A DNA stretch of 64,000 nt from Massariosphaeria phaeospora (lineage: Eukaryota > Ascomycota > Dothideomycetes > Pleosporales): the NCBI GenBank assembly GCA_011032825.1, contig JAADJZ010000008.1:248001-312000 (forward strand). The letters are read 5' to 3'. This document shows, piece by piece, positions 9,890-20,512 of the stretch. The notes beneath the pieces are model-generated. The model was not told the origin of the DNA. It saw nothing but the letters and a program-made list of their open reading frames with translations, and did no database searches. The stretch's first letter is position 1; every line of letters starts with the position of its first letter. The position numbers and the translations under genes were made by a program.

Positions 9890-12703
9890 TCATACCAACC
9901 CAAAATTCTCGCGCTCTCGGCCCTCCCTCAGAACCTCCCCATTCATATACCCATGCACATACGCCTCCCCAACCAGCGAATACCGCTTCGGCGCCCTTCC
10001 CCCATCGAACGGCCTCAGCACAAACGGCACCTTTGCCCCCGGGATAACCCACACCTCATCCCCAGCCGCCGTAGACTTCGGGCCCATACCCAGCAGACCT
10101 GTCTCGGTCCGAAACAGCCTCCGCCCAGCCTTGACCTCCTGCATGCGCGCCTCGAACAGTTCCTTACGTATTCGCTCGGCCGGCTGGAACGCGGGACACT
10201 CCTTGCCGCCAATCATCCCAGCTGACTTGGTGTCGTTGTGCGACTTGCCGTAACTGCAGTCTTGCAGGGCCGCGAGGCGCTTTTCGTCTGGCAGGTACCG
10301 CCACGCGTGCATACGAGGAGTATACCCTTGCTTTTCATAGTCTTGCCAGGGGCCTGCATAGCGAGCGAGGGAAGAGTAGAATGTAAAGCAGTCGCTGCAC
10401 TGATACTCGCCCTGCTCCCCAGCAGCAAGAACTTTCCACACTACGCGCTTGCGCCGTTGGTTGAAGATGCGCGCTCGTAGCTCGGTATGGGATGGGTTTG
10501 TAGCCGCGGCGATCGTATAGTGCTCCTCGAGATGGAGCGAGTGGTGGATGTGCGCCGTGACCCAGTCAGCGAATGCGTAGCCGACCTCACCGCGTGCCGG
10601 GAATTCGAATACCGAGAAATCGGCAACCAGAGTGCGCCAGAGTGCCTCTACTCGAGGGACTTGGCTAGGATCTTGGATAATGGTTTCATCGTCCGCACTT
10701 AGTTCCGTCTCAGGTGATCTTACTCTGTAGAATAACTTCGCCTTGAGCATATAATCGCCATCCATTCTCTTCGGGTATATCTTTGGTGTTCTTGAAGCCA
10801 ACTGTCCGACACGGGAGAAATAGCAACCACGCTCTTCTATAACATCGGCGACGACATCGAGCTTGTACCCACTGAGACCGAGGATCTCGGTTCTCACCAG
10901 AGACTTGGGGTCTTCCGCTGTGAGGTAGATTATGACCTGGAATGTACTCCCACTGGCATTGTACGGGCACTCCTTCTGGTTGACTACAAACGGCGTTCTT
11001 CGAAGCGAGACACTGAAGTCTGGAACCCAGCTCGGGAGTCCAGCTACTTTCGTTTCGCTAGGATCTTGCACATGAGATAAGAGGCTCAGGTCATCTGATT
11101 TGAGTATTAGCTGGGCAGTTCTCATGAAAACGAATTGCGCAGTTGCTCGGTAATTGGCTTTGAGATCAGGTTCTTCAGTCGCGAGATGGAGAAACGCAAA
11201 CACCTTATCTCGAGGATCTGATGCACCGACACCGCGAAATCTTGTAATGAGAGAGAAGAGTGAAACGGGAACCGGCGGTTTTGGTTCTTCGGCGATGAAA
11301 TCGTGATTGATGAATGCGGGGTTGATGCGGGCTCCAGTTGCTTCGGTACGATCGAGGAAAGGTTCAGGGCCATCATGGAAGGGCTCAGAAAGGTGAGTGA
11401 TCTCAGAACGCAACGCTTGCAGGTATGAATCGGACACTGAGGCCGAACGGGGGGCTGTTTGCTCTTCGGGTAGATCAGTCTGAACCACATCCTTGTCAGA
11501 CCAATACGGTCTGAAGGTTTGAAATCCCAGACGCTTCTTGACATCCACCACGCCTTCGACGAAAGAAACCGCACCTTTGACGTAATCTCGAATTTCTCCA
11601 TCTTCCACAGCGGGCTCAAGAATCTCGCCACTATATTTCGCCGTGATCTGCCTGAGCTTTTTGCCTTGACTCGAGAACGGCTCCCTCCGAATGAGACTGG
11701 TCGTCACATTCACCGCCCAGTCCAGGGTACGTTCCGTCTCGAGCAACCAGATCGCAGGTAGAAGGTGCCACCAGTCCAAAAAGCAAAAGCCAGCCCATAT
11801 GTACAGTCGGCGCGCGTAGACAGCTTCCTGCACTACCCATGCTCTTCGGAACCAAAGCCGAGACAGAAGACAAACAAGTGCATAAACCTCATCTCGATCA
11901 AGAACAGCATCCAGGGATTTCCAGATTTCAGTTATCGTGAAAGTCTTTGCTTCATCGCGATATTTCCGCGCCATTTCCTGGACAGCTACAAACCCAGCCT
12001 CTGCGAGGGTGTCGTACTCTCCAATCCACGCGAACACGTATTGAGCTGAGGCATATATCTGGTTCATCAACGGTACTTGCGCGTTTCGTTCGTCAATATC
12101 ATCTTGATTGATGCAAACCGCATCGATCCAGATATACTTCGAACGCGGGACTGGCAATGTCTCCAAATAAACCATTCCCGATTTCTCTGCATCTTTCTTG
12201 CTCATGATGATCCTTCGCAGTTGTATTAACGCCTCGAGCAGCGTGTTTGTAACGGGCATTGTCATTCCGTCACAATAAATTGTGCGAGACCGGCCACGCC
12301 CATGTTCCCGATCCATATATGGTAGAGCATTATGTTTCAGCACAAAGGCTAGGTTTCTAGGATCAATACTTATTGTCCCTGAGCCGTGGCCAGTGGGTGG
12401 AAATGATACGTATGAGAGGCGTTGCATTTCCTTCAAGCCTGCCTCGCCTTTGGGGATAGGCGCTTCGCGGATGGTGATGGGGTTTGCCCAGGAATAGGAC
12501 AGAGCATCGAAACGAGGCGCATCGTCCAGACTCACGGTCTTCAACGTACTATAGATGTCATCTTCGGGCGAGGGAAGGAGTTCCAGCAGCCGGATGCTAT
12601 TGCTGGGGAGGCGTGTATATTTATAAGGTTGAGGGGCGGCTCGTGGGGCATCTTGGTCGTCTTCGAGATCCTGGTCAGACTCCAGGTCGTCTTTGGAGGA
12701 CAT
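9890..12703 (-). CDS. HET-domain (heterokaryon incompatibility) protein
   Basis: Uninterrupted 937-aa frame. The HET domain spans roughly residues 59-340 with its usual blocks: PRFDALSYSWANP (63-75), YCDGMTMPVTNTLLEAL (143-159) and KYIWIDAVCINQDDIDERNAQVPLMNQIY (189-217). The N-terminal 30 residues are acidic. The rest has no repeat domain (no WD40, ankyrin or NB-ARC) that I can see. HET proteins act in vegetative incompatibility or related cell-death and self-recognition responses; which partner this one uses cannot be told from sequence. The intact large frame contrasts with the decayed genes 2-6 kb away. Confidence 0.92.
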   Translation of the reverse strand: MSSKDDLESDQDLEDDQDAPRAAPQPYKYTRLPSNSIRLLELLPSPEDDIYSTLKTVSLDDAPRFDALSYSWANPITIREAPIPKGEAGLKEMQRLSYVSFPPTGHGSGTISIDPRNLAFVLKHNALPYMDREHGRGRSRTIYCDGMTMPVTNTLLEALIQLRRIIMSKKDAEKSGMVYLETLPVPRSKYIWIDAVCINQDDIDERNAQVPLMNQIYASAQYVFAWIGEYDTLAEAGFVAVQEMARKYRDEAKTFTITEIWKSLDAVLDRDEVYALVCLLSRLWFRRAWVVQEAVYARRLYIWAGFCFLDWWHLLPAIWLLETERTLDWAVNVTTSLIRREPFSSQGKKLRQITAKYSGEILEPAVEDGEIRDYVKGAVSFVEGVVDVKKRLGFQTFRPYWSDKDVVQTDLPEEQTAPRSASVSDSYLQALRSEITHLSEPFHDGPEPFLDRTEATGARINPAFINHDFIAEEPKPPVPVSLFSLITRFRGVGASDPRDKVFAFLHLATEEPDLKANYRATAQFVFMRTAQLILKSDDLSLLSHVQDPSETKVAGLPSWVPDFSVSLRRTPFVVNQKECPYNASGSTFQVIIYLTAEDPKSLVRTEILGLSGYKLDVVADVIEERGCYFSRVGQLASRTPKIYPKRMDGDYMLKAKLFYRVRSPETELSADDETIIQDPSQVPRVEALWRTLVADFSVFEFPARGEVGYAFADWVTAHIHHSLHLEEHYTIAAATNPSHTELRARIFNQRRKRVVWKVLAAGEQGEYQCSDCFTFYSSLARYAGPWQDYEKQGYTPRMHAWRYLPDEKRLAALQDCSYGKSHNDTKSAGMIGGKECPAFQPAERIRKELFEARMQEVKAGRRLFRTETGLLGMGPKSTAAGDEVWVIPGAKVPFVLRPFDGGRAPKRYSLVGEAYVHGYMNGEVLREGRERENFGLV

Positions 12704-13314
12704 GTCGTCGGTGTAAATGGCAGCATTCGCGAAATCGGGGAAGAGGTGGATGTTGGTGATGTCTACCGCTCGCCGCGAGGCTGAGGATTATATATCCATC
12801 GGTGCCTATTTCTTCCTGCCTCAGCCCGCATGCTAGACGCCTGTGGCTTGCGTTATGCACACTTTATTACTCGTTTACAAGGCGAACCGTATCGACAATG
12901 AAGAGAGCGGATATAACGATGTTAGCACGAAAGTGTTGAGAGTGCAAGATACGCGGGACGGGGAAAAGTGATACTCGCTTAAGCTGGTAACTGACGTCAG
13001 CGGTCAACACCAAGGCTTGAGGGGCAGCATAAATCAGTTTCCGACACGCTTACCTAGGGGACCCTACCCTCACGTACAAGCGCCGTTTACATTGCCGAGT
13101 GCGATAGATATGATAGGGCTTTACAAAGATAAATGTGCACTATTTACTAAGTGCTCAAGAGGATTGCCATAAGTCTATCTCCATCAATGGAATCTGCCAG
13201 GGGGTGAACATTGAACATTATGGGTGATGAGAGGGAAGCTGGAGAGCCTTGGGCAAGTGAACTTCATCCAATTTACCTAGGTATCTAGGTAAAGTGTTCA
13301 ACACGTGAAGACGT
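12704..13314. other. intergenic, HET upstream region
   Basis: No supported gene. A short inverted motif (ATTTACCTAGGTATCTAGGTAAAGT, in part palindromic) occurs at about 13269-13293. Confidence 0.4.
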
Positions 13315-13686
13315 GTGTTAGCGTGTTTCTGGTCCGCCTGGTCCTCCTTGAATCTGGTTCCATCACAGCTTGCTTCGCTCCACCTCTTCTTTCCTCCTCC
13401 TTGTTCTTCCAGCTCCCATTGCTCGATCATCCACGGCTCGCCGGACCATGCCAGCCAGATCGAGGAGTTGGCGAAAAAGATTAAGATGTTGTTCAGTAAT
13501 ATGGAGAAAGGGAACAAGCACTTCTGGCCTGCGCTGCTCAAACCTGGAAACCATCTTACTGCCCCTCCGCAAATATACACTTTTGGCAGCGTGGCGGAGA
13601 TGCGAGTGACGCTGCAGTACTCTTACGATGCTTGGTTTGAGACGCCGGGGGCTATAGATGTAATCAAGGAGCTCTCGAAGGCCTGA
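13315..13686 (+). CDS. hypothetical 123-aa ORF
   Basis: Open frame of 123 codons. The first 45 residues are low-complexity Ser/Cys/Pro-rich and may be leader; the protein-like part starts around residue 46 (QIEELAKKIKMLFSNMEKGNKHFWPALLK), so a downstream start at 13492 is equally possible. No recognised domain, no intron, no homologue I can name. Weak candidate. Confidence 0.22.
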   Translation: MLACFWSAWSSLNLVPSQLASLHLFFPPPCSSSSHCSIIHGSPDHASQIEELAKKIKMLFSNMEKGNKHFWPALLKPGNHLTAPPQIYTFGSVAEMRVTLQYSYDAWFETPGAIDVIKELSKA

Positions 13687-14032
13687 GGTCTAGTTCGCTC
13701 GCCACTTGTAATGAGCCATGGAAGTTGACCCCAAACGGATGTCTGCGGCGGTCTCAGTAGCATCGTGAATTGAGCGAAAGATTGAATAGCCGACAATTGA
13801 GTCTACTGGTACCCTCGCTGCAAGGTTGTAGTTCCGTGATGTGTTAATGAAGCGGTGGCGAAATCGCGTCAAACAGCTGTGCACACGCGTACGAGGAAGG
13901 CGCGAGGGGTGGCAGTTGCCTCGTTCAAACCTCGAATCGAAGAGCTTGGTAGATAAGCGGGCCTAAGTAAAATTTCTGCGTGAAAATGAAGTTGGTAGCT
14001 ACATCACAAGTCTCGGGAGGAGACTTGTGATT

Positions 14033-14124
14033 ATGTCGATCAAAAAGAGAGGCAAACGCCCTGCAAAACGCAACCGCACAACGAGAAACGCGCAACGAGC
14101 AGTAGCAGCAGCAGCAACATTTTT

Positions 14125-14164
<40 letters not shown>

Positions 14165-14441
14165 TCGCCGCCGCCACCACCACCACCAGTCGAAGAAGAA
14201 GACGAGGAGGACGAGGAAGTCCCTCCGAAAAACGAGGAGGAAGATGACGACGACGAAGCACCTCCGAGTGAGGATGACGCGAAAATGTTTCTCGGTACGT
14301 ACTCTACCTGCTCTTTACGTCTATAGATTTGAGAGCTTTCATTCCTTAAAGTATCCCCCGAGTCTTGCTACAATTTAGCTAATATTGTCTATAGATGTCG
14401 ATGCAGAAGAGGGGCAGGCCGCCGAAGGTTCAAAATCGTAG
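14033..14441 (+). CDS. small polyQ/polyP acidic protein
   Basis: Exons 14033-14294 and 14395-14441 (GTACGT donor, CTATAG acceptor, 100-nt intron, split Asp codon) give 102 aa. Order of segments: a basic N-terminus (MSIKKRGKRPAKRNR), a polyGln run of about 13, a run of 7 Pro, then an acidic tail (EEEDEEDEEV, EEEDDDDEAPP) ending EEGQAAEGSKS. The basic start and acidic tail suggest a nuclear protein, but no family is recognised. The spliced frame closing at a stop supports a real gene; low complexity limits confidence. Confidence 0.5.
14126..14164 (+). repeat. CAACAG hexanucleotide microsatellite in coding sequence
   Basis: About six tandem CAACAG units coding for polyGln in the small protein at 14033-14441. 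The alternating CAA/CAG keeps the frame; unit gain or loss would alter Gln number without a frameshift. Confidence 0.85.
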
Positions 14442-15239
14442 CCCACCGCCCAAAAATCGAGTAGTGAATAGGGTGGGGAGATGAGGCTGTTGCGGTATCG
14501 TAGAATATGGGGAAATCCGGTGTCAATATTTGACCTAGTCAAGTGAATATATTCATGTTCTCCACTCCGCGCAGTATGGTTACGAAGGCGGTGTAACTGT
14601 GGGACTTTGAAGCGTAACCACCCAGATATCCACCTTCACGAATGATGCGTTGCGGCCCGCACGTAACTTACATGAGCGCGGGACACGGATGGTGGTGAAG
14701 AATTCCGAGATTTGATGACCAGTGAAGGTTGCCATGCACTGGATACTTGAACGACAAGATTCGGGTACTCTGATTCTGCACGCCCGAGTTGTTGGGCTAG
14801 TTCGCTTCCAAGGCTGAAACTTCCCTGGGGCGATGGTTGATGTGTGGAGTGACGATTTGATACATTGGAGGGTTGATTATGGCGGCTATTCAGTGGTTTG
14901 GGCATATGATAGAGCTCCATTTAGACATAGGTGTGGAGTATCTGCTTTTGCATTGCGAAGGGTTCCTGGTGACGTACGGACTGTGATCGTGGCCCCCACG
15001 AGGCCAGCACGCCAGGTGTTGAAAGGTCACACTGCGCCCCTCGCTTGGCAGAGATCGTCAGGCGCCCGCACCCCTTGTGGCGTCTCTAGGTTGACCTCAA
15101 ACGTCGACGTCGCCTTCAGCAACCATCAACCATAACATTCCTTCTACACACCTGTCTTTGTCGTTCATTTATCTCCTCTTACTCTTCTGCTTCCTACCTT
15201 CTATTCTTCGAGAGCGACGCCGCCCTCTTCTCAACCGCG
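14442..15239. other. intergenic, upstream of alkaline phosphatase
   Basis: No supported gene. The final 100 bases are pyrimidine-rich (15130-15230), the expected fungal promoter/leader type. Confidence 0.45.
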
Positions 15240-17059
15240 ATGTCTGGCGCCCGCCCCCTCCTCTCCAACCGCGCCTCATCCGAGGTCTCCACCGACCGCG
15301 ACCTCGCCGAAGAGGATGCACTCCTCACCGGCAACCCCACACAGCGTGACGGACCGCGGACATGGAAGTTTTGGCGGGAAGTAGGCCTCTTCGTGTGGGC
15401 CCTCATCGCCACCGTACTGGTCATCGTCCTCGCCGTCGTCTACCAGAAGTCGCAGGACACGAAACACGGCAGTCCGGCGCCGCGCGGAAAGCGGAACCTC
15501 ATATTCATGGTGTCGGATGGCATGGGCCCCACGAGTCTGAGTCTGACGCGGAGCGTCATGCAGTTCCAGAATGGCGCGCCGTGGAGTGAGCAGCTGGTCA
15601 TTGACCAGCATCTGATTGGGCAGTCGCGGACGAGGTCGACGTCTTCACTGATCACCGACTCGGCGGCTGGTGCGACCGCCTTCTCGTGCGCGTCCAAGAG
15701 TTACAACGGTGCTATCTCGGTACTACCCAACCACGAGCCGTGCGGGACCGTCCTCGAGGCGGCGAAGAAGGCCGGTTACATGACCGGCTTGGTGGTAACG
15801 ACACGCATCACGGATGCGACGCCTGCCTGCTTTGCTGCACACGTGAACGTGCGGCAAGAGGAAGACCGTATCGCAGAGCAGATGATTGGGAACCACCCGC
15901 TGGGACGAGTCGTGGATCTGATGTTTGGCGGTGGACGATGCCATTTCCTCCCGAATTCGAGCGCCACGTCATGTCGCGCTGACGGTACGGACGTGGTCGA
16001 GATGGCGAAGAACAACGGTTTCAATTACATCTCCGATCGCAAGGCGTTCGATGACCTGAAGGGCGGGGCTGGGGTCGAATTCCCGATGCTTGGACTCTTT
16101 GCCGACACGGATATCCCATATGAGATTGACCGCCGCAGCGAGAACGACATCTACCCTTCGCTCCACGAAATGGCCGAGACTGCTCTAAAAGCCCTGCAGG
16201 AAGCGACGAGGGACAGCAAGCAGGGCTTCTTTCTGATGATTGAAGGCTCGCGCATCGACCACGCCGGGCACCACAACGACCCCGCGGCCCAAGTGCACGA
16301 AGTACTCGCGTACGACAAGGCGATTGCCAGCGTACTTGATTTCCTGAAGAACGATCCCACCCAAGGTGTCATGGTCTCCACGTCAGATCACGAAACTGGC
16401 GGCCTTGCAACCGCGCGCCGTACGTTTCCCCCCTTTCCATCTAGAACACCATGACTAATCATTTTCTAGAACTCCATACCGGCTACCCCGACTATCTCTG
16501 GTACCCCAGCCCCCTTGCCAACGCCTCCCACTCCGCCGAACGCCTCGATTACGAATACAAGAAATACCTCTCCAACAACCCCTCCGCCTCAGACAAAACA
16601 ACCTTCATCAAAGACACAATCTCGACCGGCCTCGGCATCAAAGACTTCTCCGACGAAGAAGTGCAGAAGCTGATCGACGACCCGGACACGGCCCTCTACC
16701 AATACGCCGAAATGCTCTCGCGCCGCTCGCAAACGGGCTGGAGCACCCACGGCCACAGCGGCGCCGACGTCAACATCTACGCGTCGGACCCGGACGCCGC
16801 ATGGCCGCTCGCCGGCAACCACGAGAACACCGAGGTGGGCGATTTCCTGCGCGACTACCTGGATGTGGATGTCGAGGCCGTGACGCACGAGTTGAAGCAG
16901 TACAGCCAGTCGATGCGGATTTTGAATGCTGATAATTGGATGGGGCCCGAGCCGGAAGAGGGCGAGAGGCTGGACGGCCAGAATCACGTGGCGAGCTATG
17001 GGGGCGACTTTAAGAAGCGCCATTTCCTGCATGGTCGGGGGTGCGATTGTGGACAGTGA
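15240..17059 (+). CDS. vacuolar-type (Pho8-like) alkaline phosphatase
   Basis: Exons 15240-16419 and 16470-17059 (intron of 50 nt, ACTAAT branch site, TCTAG) give 589 aa. A single membrane anchor lies at about residues 47-68 (LFVWALIATVLVIVLAVVYQ) after a short cytosolic tail, as in Pho8. The alkaline phosphatase core is complete: metal-binding Asp in MVSDGMGP (about 93), nucleophile Ser in TDSAAGATAF (about 141), EGSRIDHAGHHND, TSDHETGG just before the intron, and the C-terminal metal-binding His in WSTHGHSG. The intron falls directly after the DHETGG block and the split codon gives ARQLHTGYPDYLWYP, as expected for the family. It hydrolyses phosphomonoesters in the vacuole and is commonly phosphate-regulated, though I did not identify a Pho4-type site with confidence. 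Confidence 0.95.
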
Positions 17060-17812
17060 GGGGGTTGTGTGGATGTATAAGTACCTCGCTCTCTCTCTAC
17101 ATGTGTTGTGTGTGTGTGCGCGTGTGTGAAGATGTGAGTATACCCCTTTTCGCGTTTCTAGTATGCCAGTATTTTCTCCCTCGTGGGTGGCTCAGCGGCG
17201 TTGTTCTCTGCTTGTCGGCTTGGTGTGCGCGCGTGCATGCGTGCATGGCGACGGTACAAGTATTTTTTCTTGACTGCGATGGATGGCTTATAGACGGATC
17301 GGACTTGCCTTTGCTATAGACCAACGATTTTTATCCAACTTACTCTACCTGCTTTTCTCTTGAACATCGCCGTTGTAGTAGGATTCTGCTACTTTCTCGC
17401 AGTGCTAGTGTTGCGTTGTGTTGGCTGGAAAGTTGAGTTGACATGCTGCCTGCTTCAATGAAACATGTTTACTTTGGGGACTTTGGACGTGGTGGTGGGT
17501 ATGACCTAGAGTTCTACTTGGACGAACTGGTTTGAGTTGATATGGTACGTTGTCCATGCTTGGTTAGCGGGCAACACCAGTTGCAAGGGTTGGGAGACGG
17601 ATACGAGGAGCTCGTATTTAGGATCCGATTCCGGAGTAGAGGTTGCTGTTATGGGCTGCGGCTTTGCCTTGCTCTTTGCCTTTCCAAAGGGCCTCGCTTA
17701 TATAGAGTCTAGGCGACGGGCTCTTTCGTCCTTTTCATCAGATACCTACTGTTCTTCCACAGTAGGGTTAATCCATTACAGTTGGCTACAGCTACGCCGC
17801 TCCCTCCCTACA
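17060..17812. other. intergenic
   Basis: No gene. A short GT-rich tract (TGTGTGTGTGTGCGCGTGTG) lies at about 17105-17126, just after the phosphatase stop. The open frame extending upstream from 17813 to 17537 is in frame with the next gene but lacks features of coding sequence. Confidence 0.45.
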
Positions 17813-18928
17813 ATGAGCATACCACGTCTTCCATGCCTTCTCTTCCTAGCAGCCCTAGTCTCTCTCGCCTCGGCCAAACCAAACACTCGCTTCCACAATT
17901 TCTTCCCCATCTACTCGGACGCCTTCACCGAGATCCGCGATGGCCCCTGCGCGGCCCTCTTCGCGCTCAAAAACGGCGGCGCGCCCAACTGCCTCGAAAT
18001 GCTCGACTGCATGCTGGACCGCACGCGCGAGTCCATCAAGGGCGACGTGGCCAGCGGCATCGTCGCCCTGGGCCTGCTGCCCACCATCCTCACCTTCATC
18101 GGCTGCAGCACGCCCGAGACGGCGCTGCTGGGGCGGCGCCGGCCGCTGCTCGCCTTCCTGATTGCCGCAGGCGCGCCGGCAGTCAATCCGCTGCGCACGT
18201 TCGAGTACGTGGATCCGCTCAGGCTGCTGCGGACGCACGAGAGCGTGGTGCGGGTGCCCATGGCGGCGTGGTGGCAGGCTGCGCTCGTGAGCGGCGCCGA
18301 GTATGCGCTCGTGGGCGCGGCGGCGGTCAATGTGTCTTTGGCGTGCTGGCAGACGGGCGCGTGGACGGTCAACACGATTAGCTGCGACGACGTGTACTAT
18401 CCGCTGCTGTGGGCCGCGCTGGCCGTGGTGATTCATCTGCACGGCATTGTGGCGCTGGCGTTGAGGGTGGTGGCGGATCCTGAGCGGCGGGGCTGCGTAA
18501 ACAAGATGGCACGGTGGCTACGGCACGAGTTTATGCCGTGCAGTACGCAGGACAAGGTGGTGCTGCAACGGGTGCCCGAGACGTATTTTTTTCTCGTTCT
18601 GTCGGGGTGGGTGAGTGTCGGGACGGTGGCGCATATTCTGTACGGGACCGTTGCCTTCAGTTCGCTGCAATTCATCGGTACGTCGGGCGGACGCTGAGAT
18701 TCCATGAGGGGCGGAGGCTCCGGAGAGGCATGTGGCTAACAAGAGTACTGTATAGGATATGTGGACAGTGTGAGGATCATCGGCAGGCTGCTCGCTTCCA
18801 CGGTCGTGTGCCGGGCGGTGTTGAGGTTCGAGCTGGCGGGCATGCGGAACGCAATGGAGGCGGCGCCACATTGCGGAGCATCATCTGTTGGAAGACATGC
18901 CTCTGATGGAGGCGCGCACAAGGACTGA
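17813..18928 (+). CDS. fungal multi-pass membrane protein with signal peptide
   Basis: Exons 17813-18677 and 18756-18928 (GTACGT, GGCTAAC branch, TATAG; phase 1 junction closes to Gly) give 345 aa. It starts with a cleavable-looking signal (LPCLLFLAALVSLASA), then an extracytoplasmic segment with several Cys (GPCAALF, NCLEMLDCMLD), then about five hydrophobic helices (GIVALGLLPTILTFIGC; LLAFLIAAGAPAV; ALVSGAEYALVGAAAVNVSL; LLWAALAVVIHLHGIVALAL; FLVLSGWVSVGTVAHILYGTV). Family unknown to me; it resembles the many uncharacterised integral membrane proteins of filamentous ascomycetes. Role cannot be assigned. Confidence 0.75.
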
Positions 18929-19694
18929 ACGGCTATCTATCCACTGCGTACACGCAGCAGAATGCGGGGCGTGTGGTTGTGCGATGCTGATGAGGTACAG
19001 TTTCCAAGCCTTCGGGTTGTGCAAGGGGGGAATCCCCCCTTATCCTAAGACATGTGTGTATGTAGTACGGGCAGCGCCAATGGAAGAGGATGTACCTAAC
19101 AGTGTACCACCCACTCACCTTGGGAGTAAGGAAAATAACGGCTGCCAGTGCGAAGGTGGAGTTAGGGGACGGGTGTCCAGCAGAGAGTGGTGCGAAATTG
19201 CGAAGCAAAGAACAGGAAGAGGTTATTGGTGCCTTCCGTCGAGAAACAGGCGTGTGACGTAGGTGCTACTTCTATCTTTGAGAGCCAGCACAACGTCACG
19301 CCACCTCCGCACTGTAGGTACCTTTTCACTATTGCACGACAATCCAACGTCGCAATATAGGGGGCCTCTACATTCTGCTCTTTGCAATTGGTACTTTCTT
19401 CCGAGGTCGGCTTTACAGATGTTCAATTGAGTATAGGACTATGCTCCCTACTTCTTCACTCAAGATTCGCCATGTCTAAGGAGACTAACTTCCCTCGGAG
19501 CCCCTCAGCGATTCTACATCAGATTTCCTCAATTGTCTCAACAACAAGTAGTAGCTCCTAGTACTTATAAAGTACTGGCGATGTCTGAACGCACGGTCGT
19601 CGTCCATTGCTGAGATTGTTATGCGGGAAGTACAGGATCCGCACCCCACAACCTAAACGTCTCTCCAACGCCCCCGACCTCACCATCTACCCTC
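18929..19694. other. intergenic
   Basis: No supported gene on either strand; 3' regions of two convergent genes. Confidence 0.45.
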
Positions 19695-20216
19695 TTATCC
19701 CTGTAACGAAAGCCCCAGCATAGTGACGCACTGCCCCAACAGATACAGCACATGATGGTGCGCGCACACGCCCCTCACCCCCTCCTTCACATCGCGGCAC
19801 CTGATCGCCTCCGTCTTCCACGTCTCACAGCTGCGTTCGTACATGGAGCCCGGCGTAGCAACAAACGGGCACGGGTCCGCGGCGATGACGGCCGCGAGCA
19901 AGCTCAGGGTGTAGGACTCGCTGCAATCGTTGTCTTCGCTGACGCAGTCCGCGTCGATTTGCAGGAGCGTGTAGCAGAGGTTGCTGGGGGTGGAGGCGGC
20001 GGTGCAGAAGTCGGGGAAGTTGGGCGAGAAGACGATGACTTGCGGGCTTATGGCGTTGGGGTCGTAGACGTCGGTGGAGGTGGCGGCAGGTGAGGGGTCG
20101 ATTGTGGGGGTGGAGCTGCTGTCGACGGTGGTGGTGGTGGTGGTGTTTTGGGTTTCTTGGGCGGAGATGGTGGTGGCGAGGGCCAGAAATGATCCCACGA
20201 GCGAAATGGCCTTCAT
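19695..20216 (-). CDS. small secreted Cys-containing protein
   Basis: 173-aa frame from the ATG at 20216, chosen because it begins a clear signal peptide (MKAISLVGSFLALATTISAQ); the frame is open further upstream but those residues are not signal-like. After the signal comes a Thr/Ser-rich linker (NTTTTTTVDSSSTPT), then a compact domain with eight Cys (FCTAAS, LCYTLL, DCVSEDNDC, DPCPF, SCETW, RCRD, VCAHH, QCVT). No known domain. Secretion is inferred from the signal; effector or wall function would be guesswork. Confidence 0.65.
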   Translation of the reverse strand: MKAISLVGSFLALATTISAQETQNTTTTTTVDSSSTPTIDPSPAATSTDVYDPNAISPQVIVFSPNFPDFCTAASTPSNLCYTLLQIDADCVSEDNDCSESYTLSLLAAVIAADPCPFVATPGSMYERSCETWKTEAIRCRDVKEGVRGVCAHHHVLYLLGQCVTMLGLSLQG

Positions 20217-20512
20217 GATGGCGTAATTTAAGTGGTAAATGAGCACTGTTGTTGAGAGGTGAGGAGTGTCGTGTTGCGAAGTCAAAATAGGACACGCCTT
20301 CAGGAGAGTGATGCCATGCCTGATTTGGGGTTGGTGCATTTCAACAATTTACTCCAGCCATGGTTATGTGTGGAGTTCCCCTCTTCAAGATGTATAAGCC
20401 AGCACATCGATTGGTTGTTGTTCGACTTTACATGTCATTCCGACATCACGAACACACGAAAAGAAAAACCTTACCCTATCACCTTCCTCTAGCCCCTATT
20501 CGAAGGATCTCC

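Noticed and set aside
13269..13293. Palindromic TTTACCTAGGTA...TAGGTAAA as a mobile-element end
   Set aside because: Too short, no matching distal copy or target-site duplication seen.
15194..15611. Minus-strand frames across the alkaline phosphatase start
   Set aside because: Shadows of a confidently identified gene.
17855..18442. 195-codon minus-strand frame opposite the membrane protein
   Set aside because: Arg/His/Pro-rich antisense of GC-rich coding sequence; no support.
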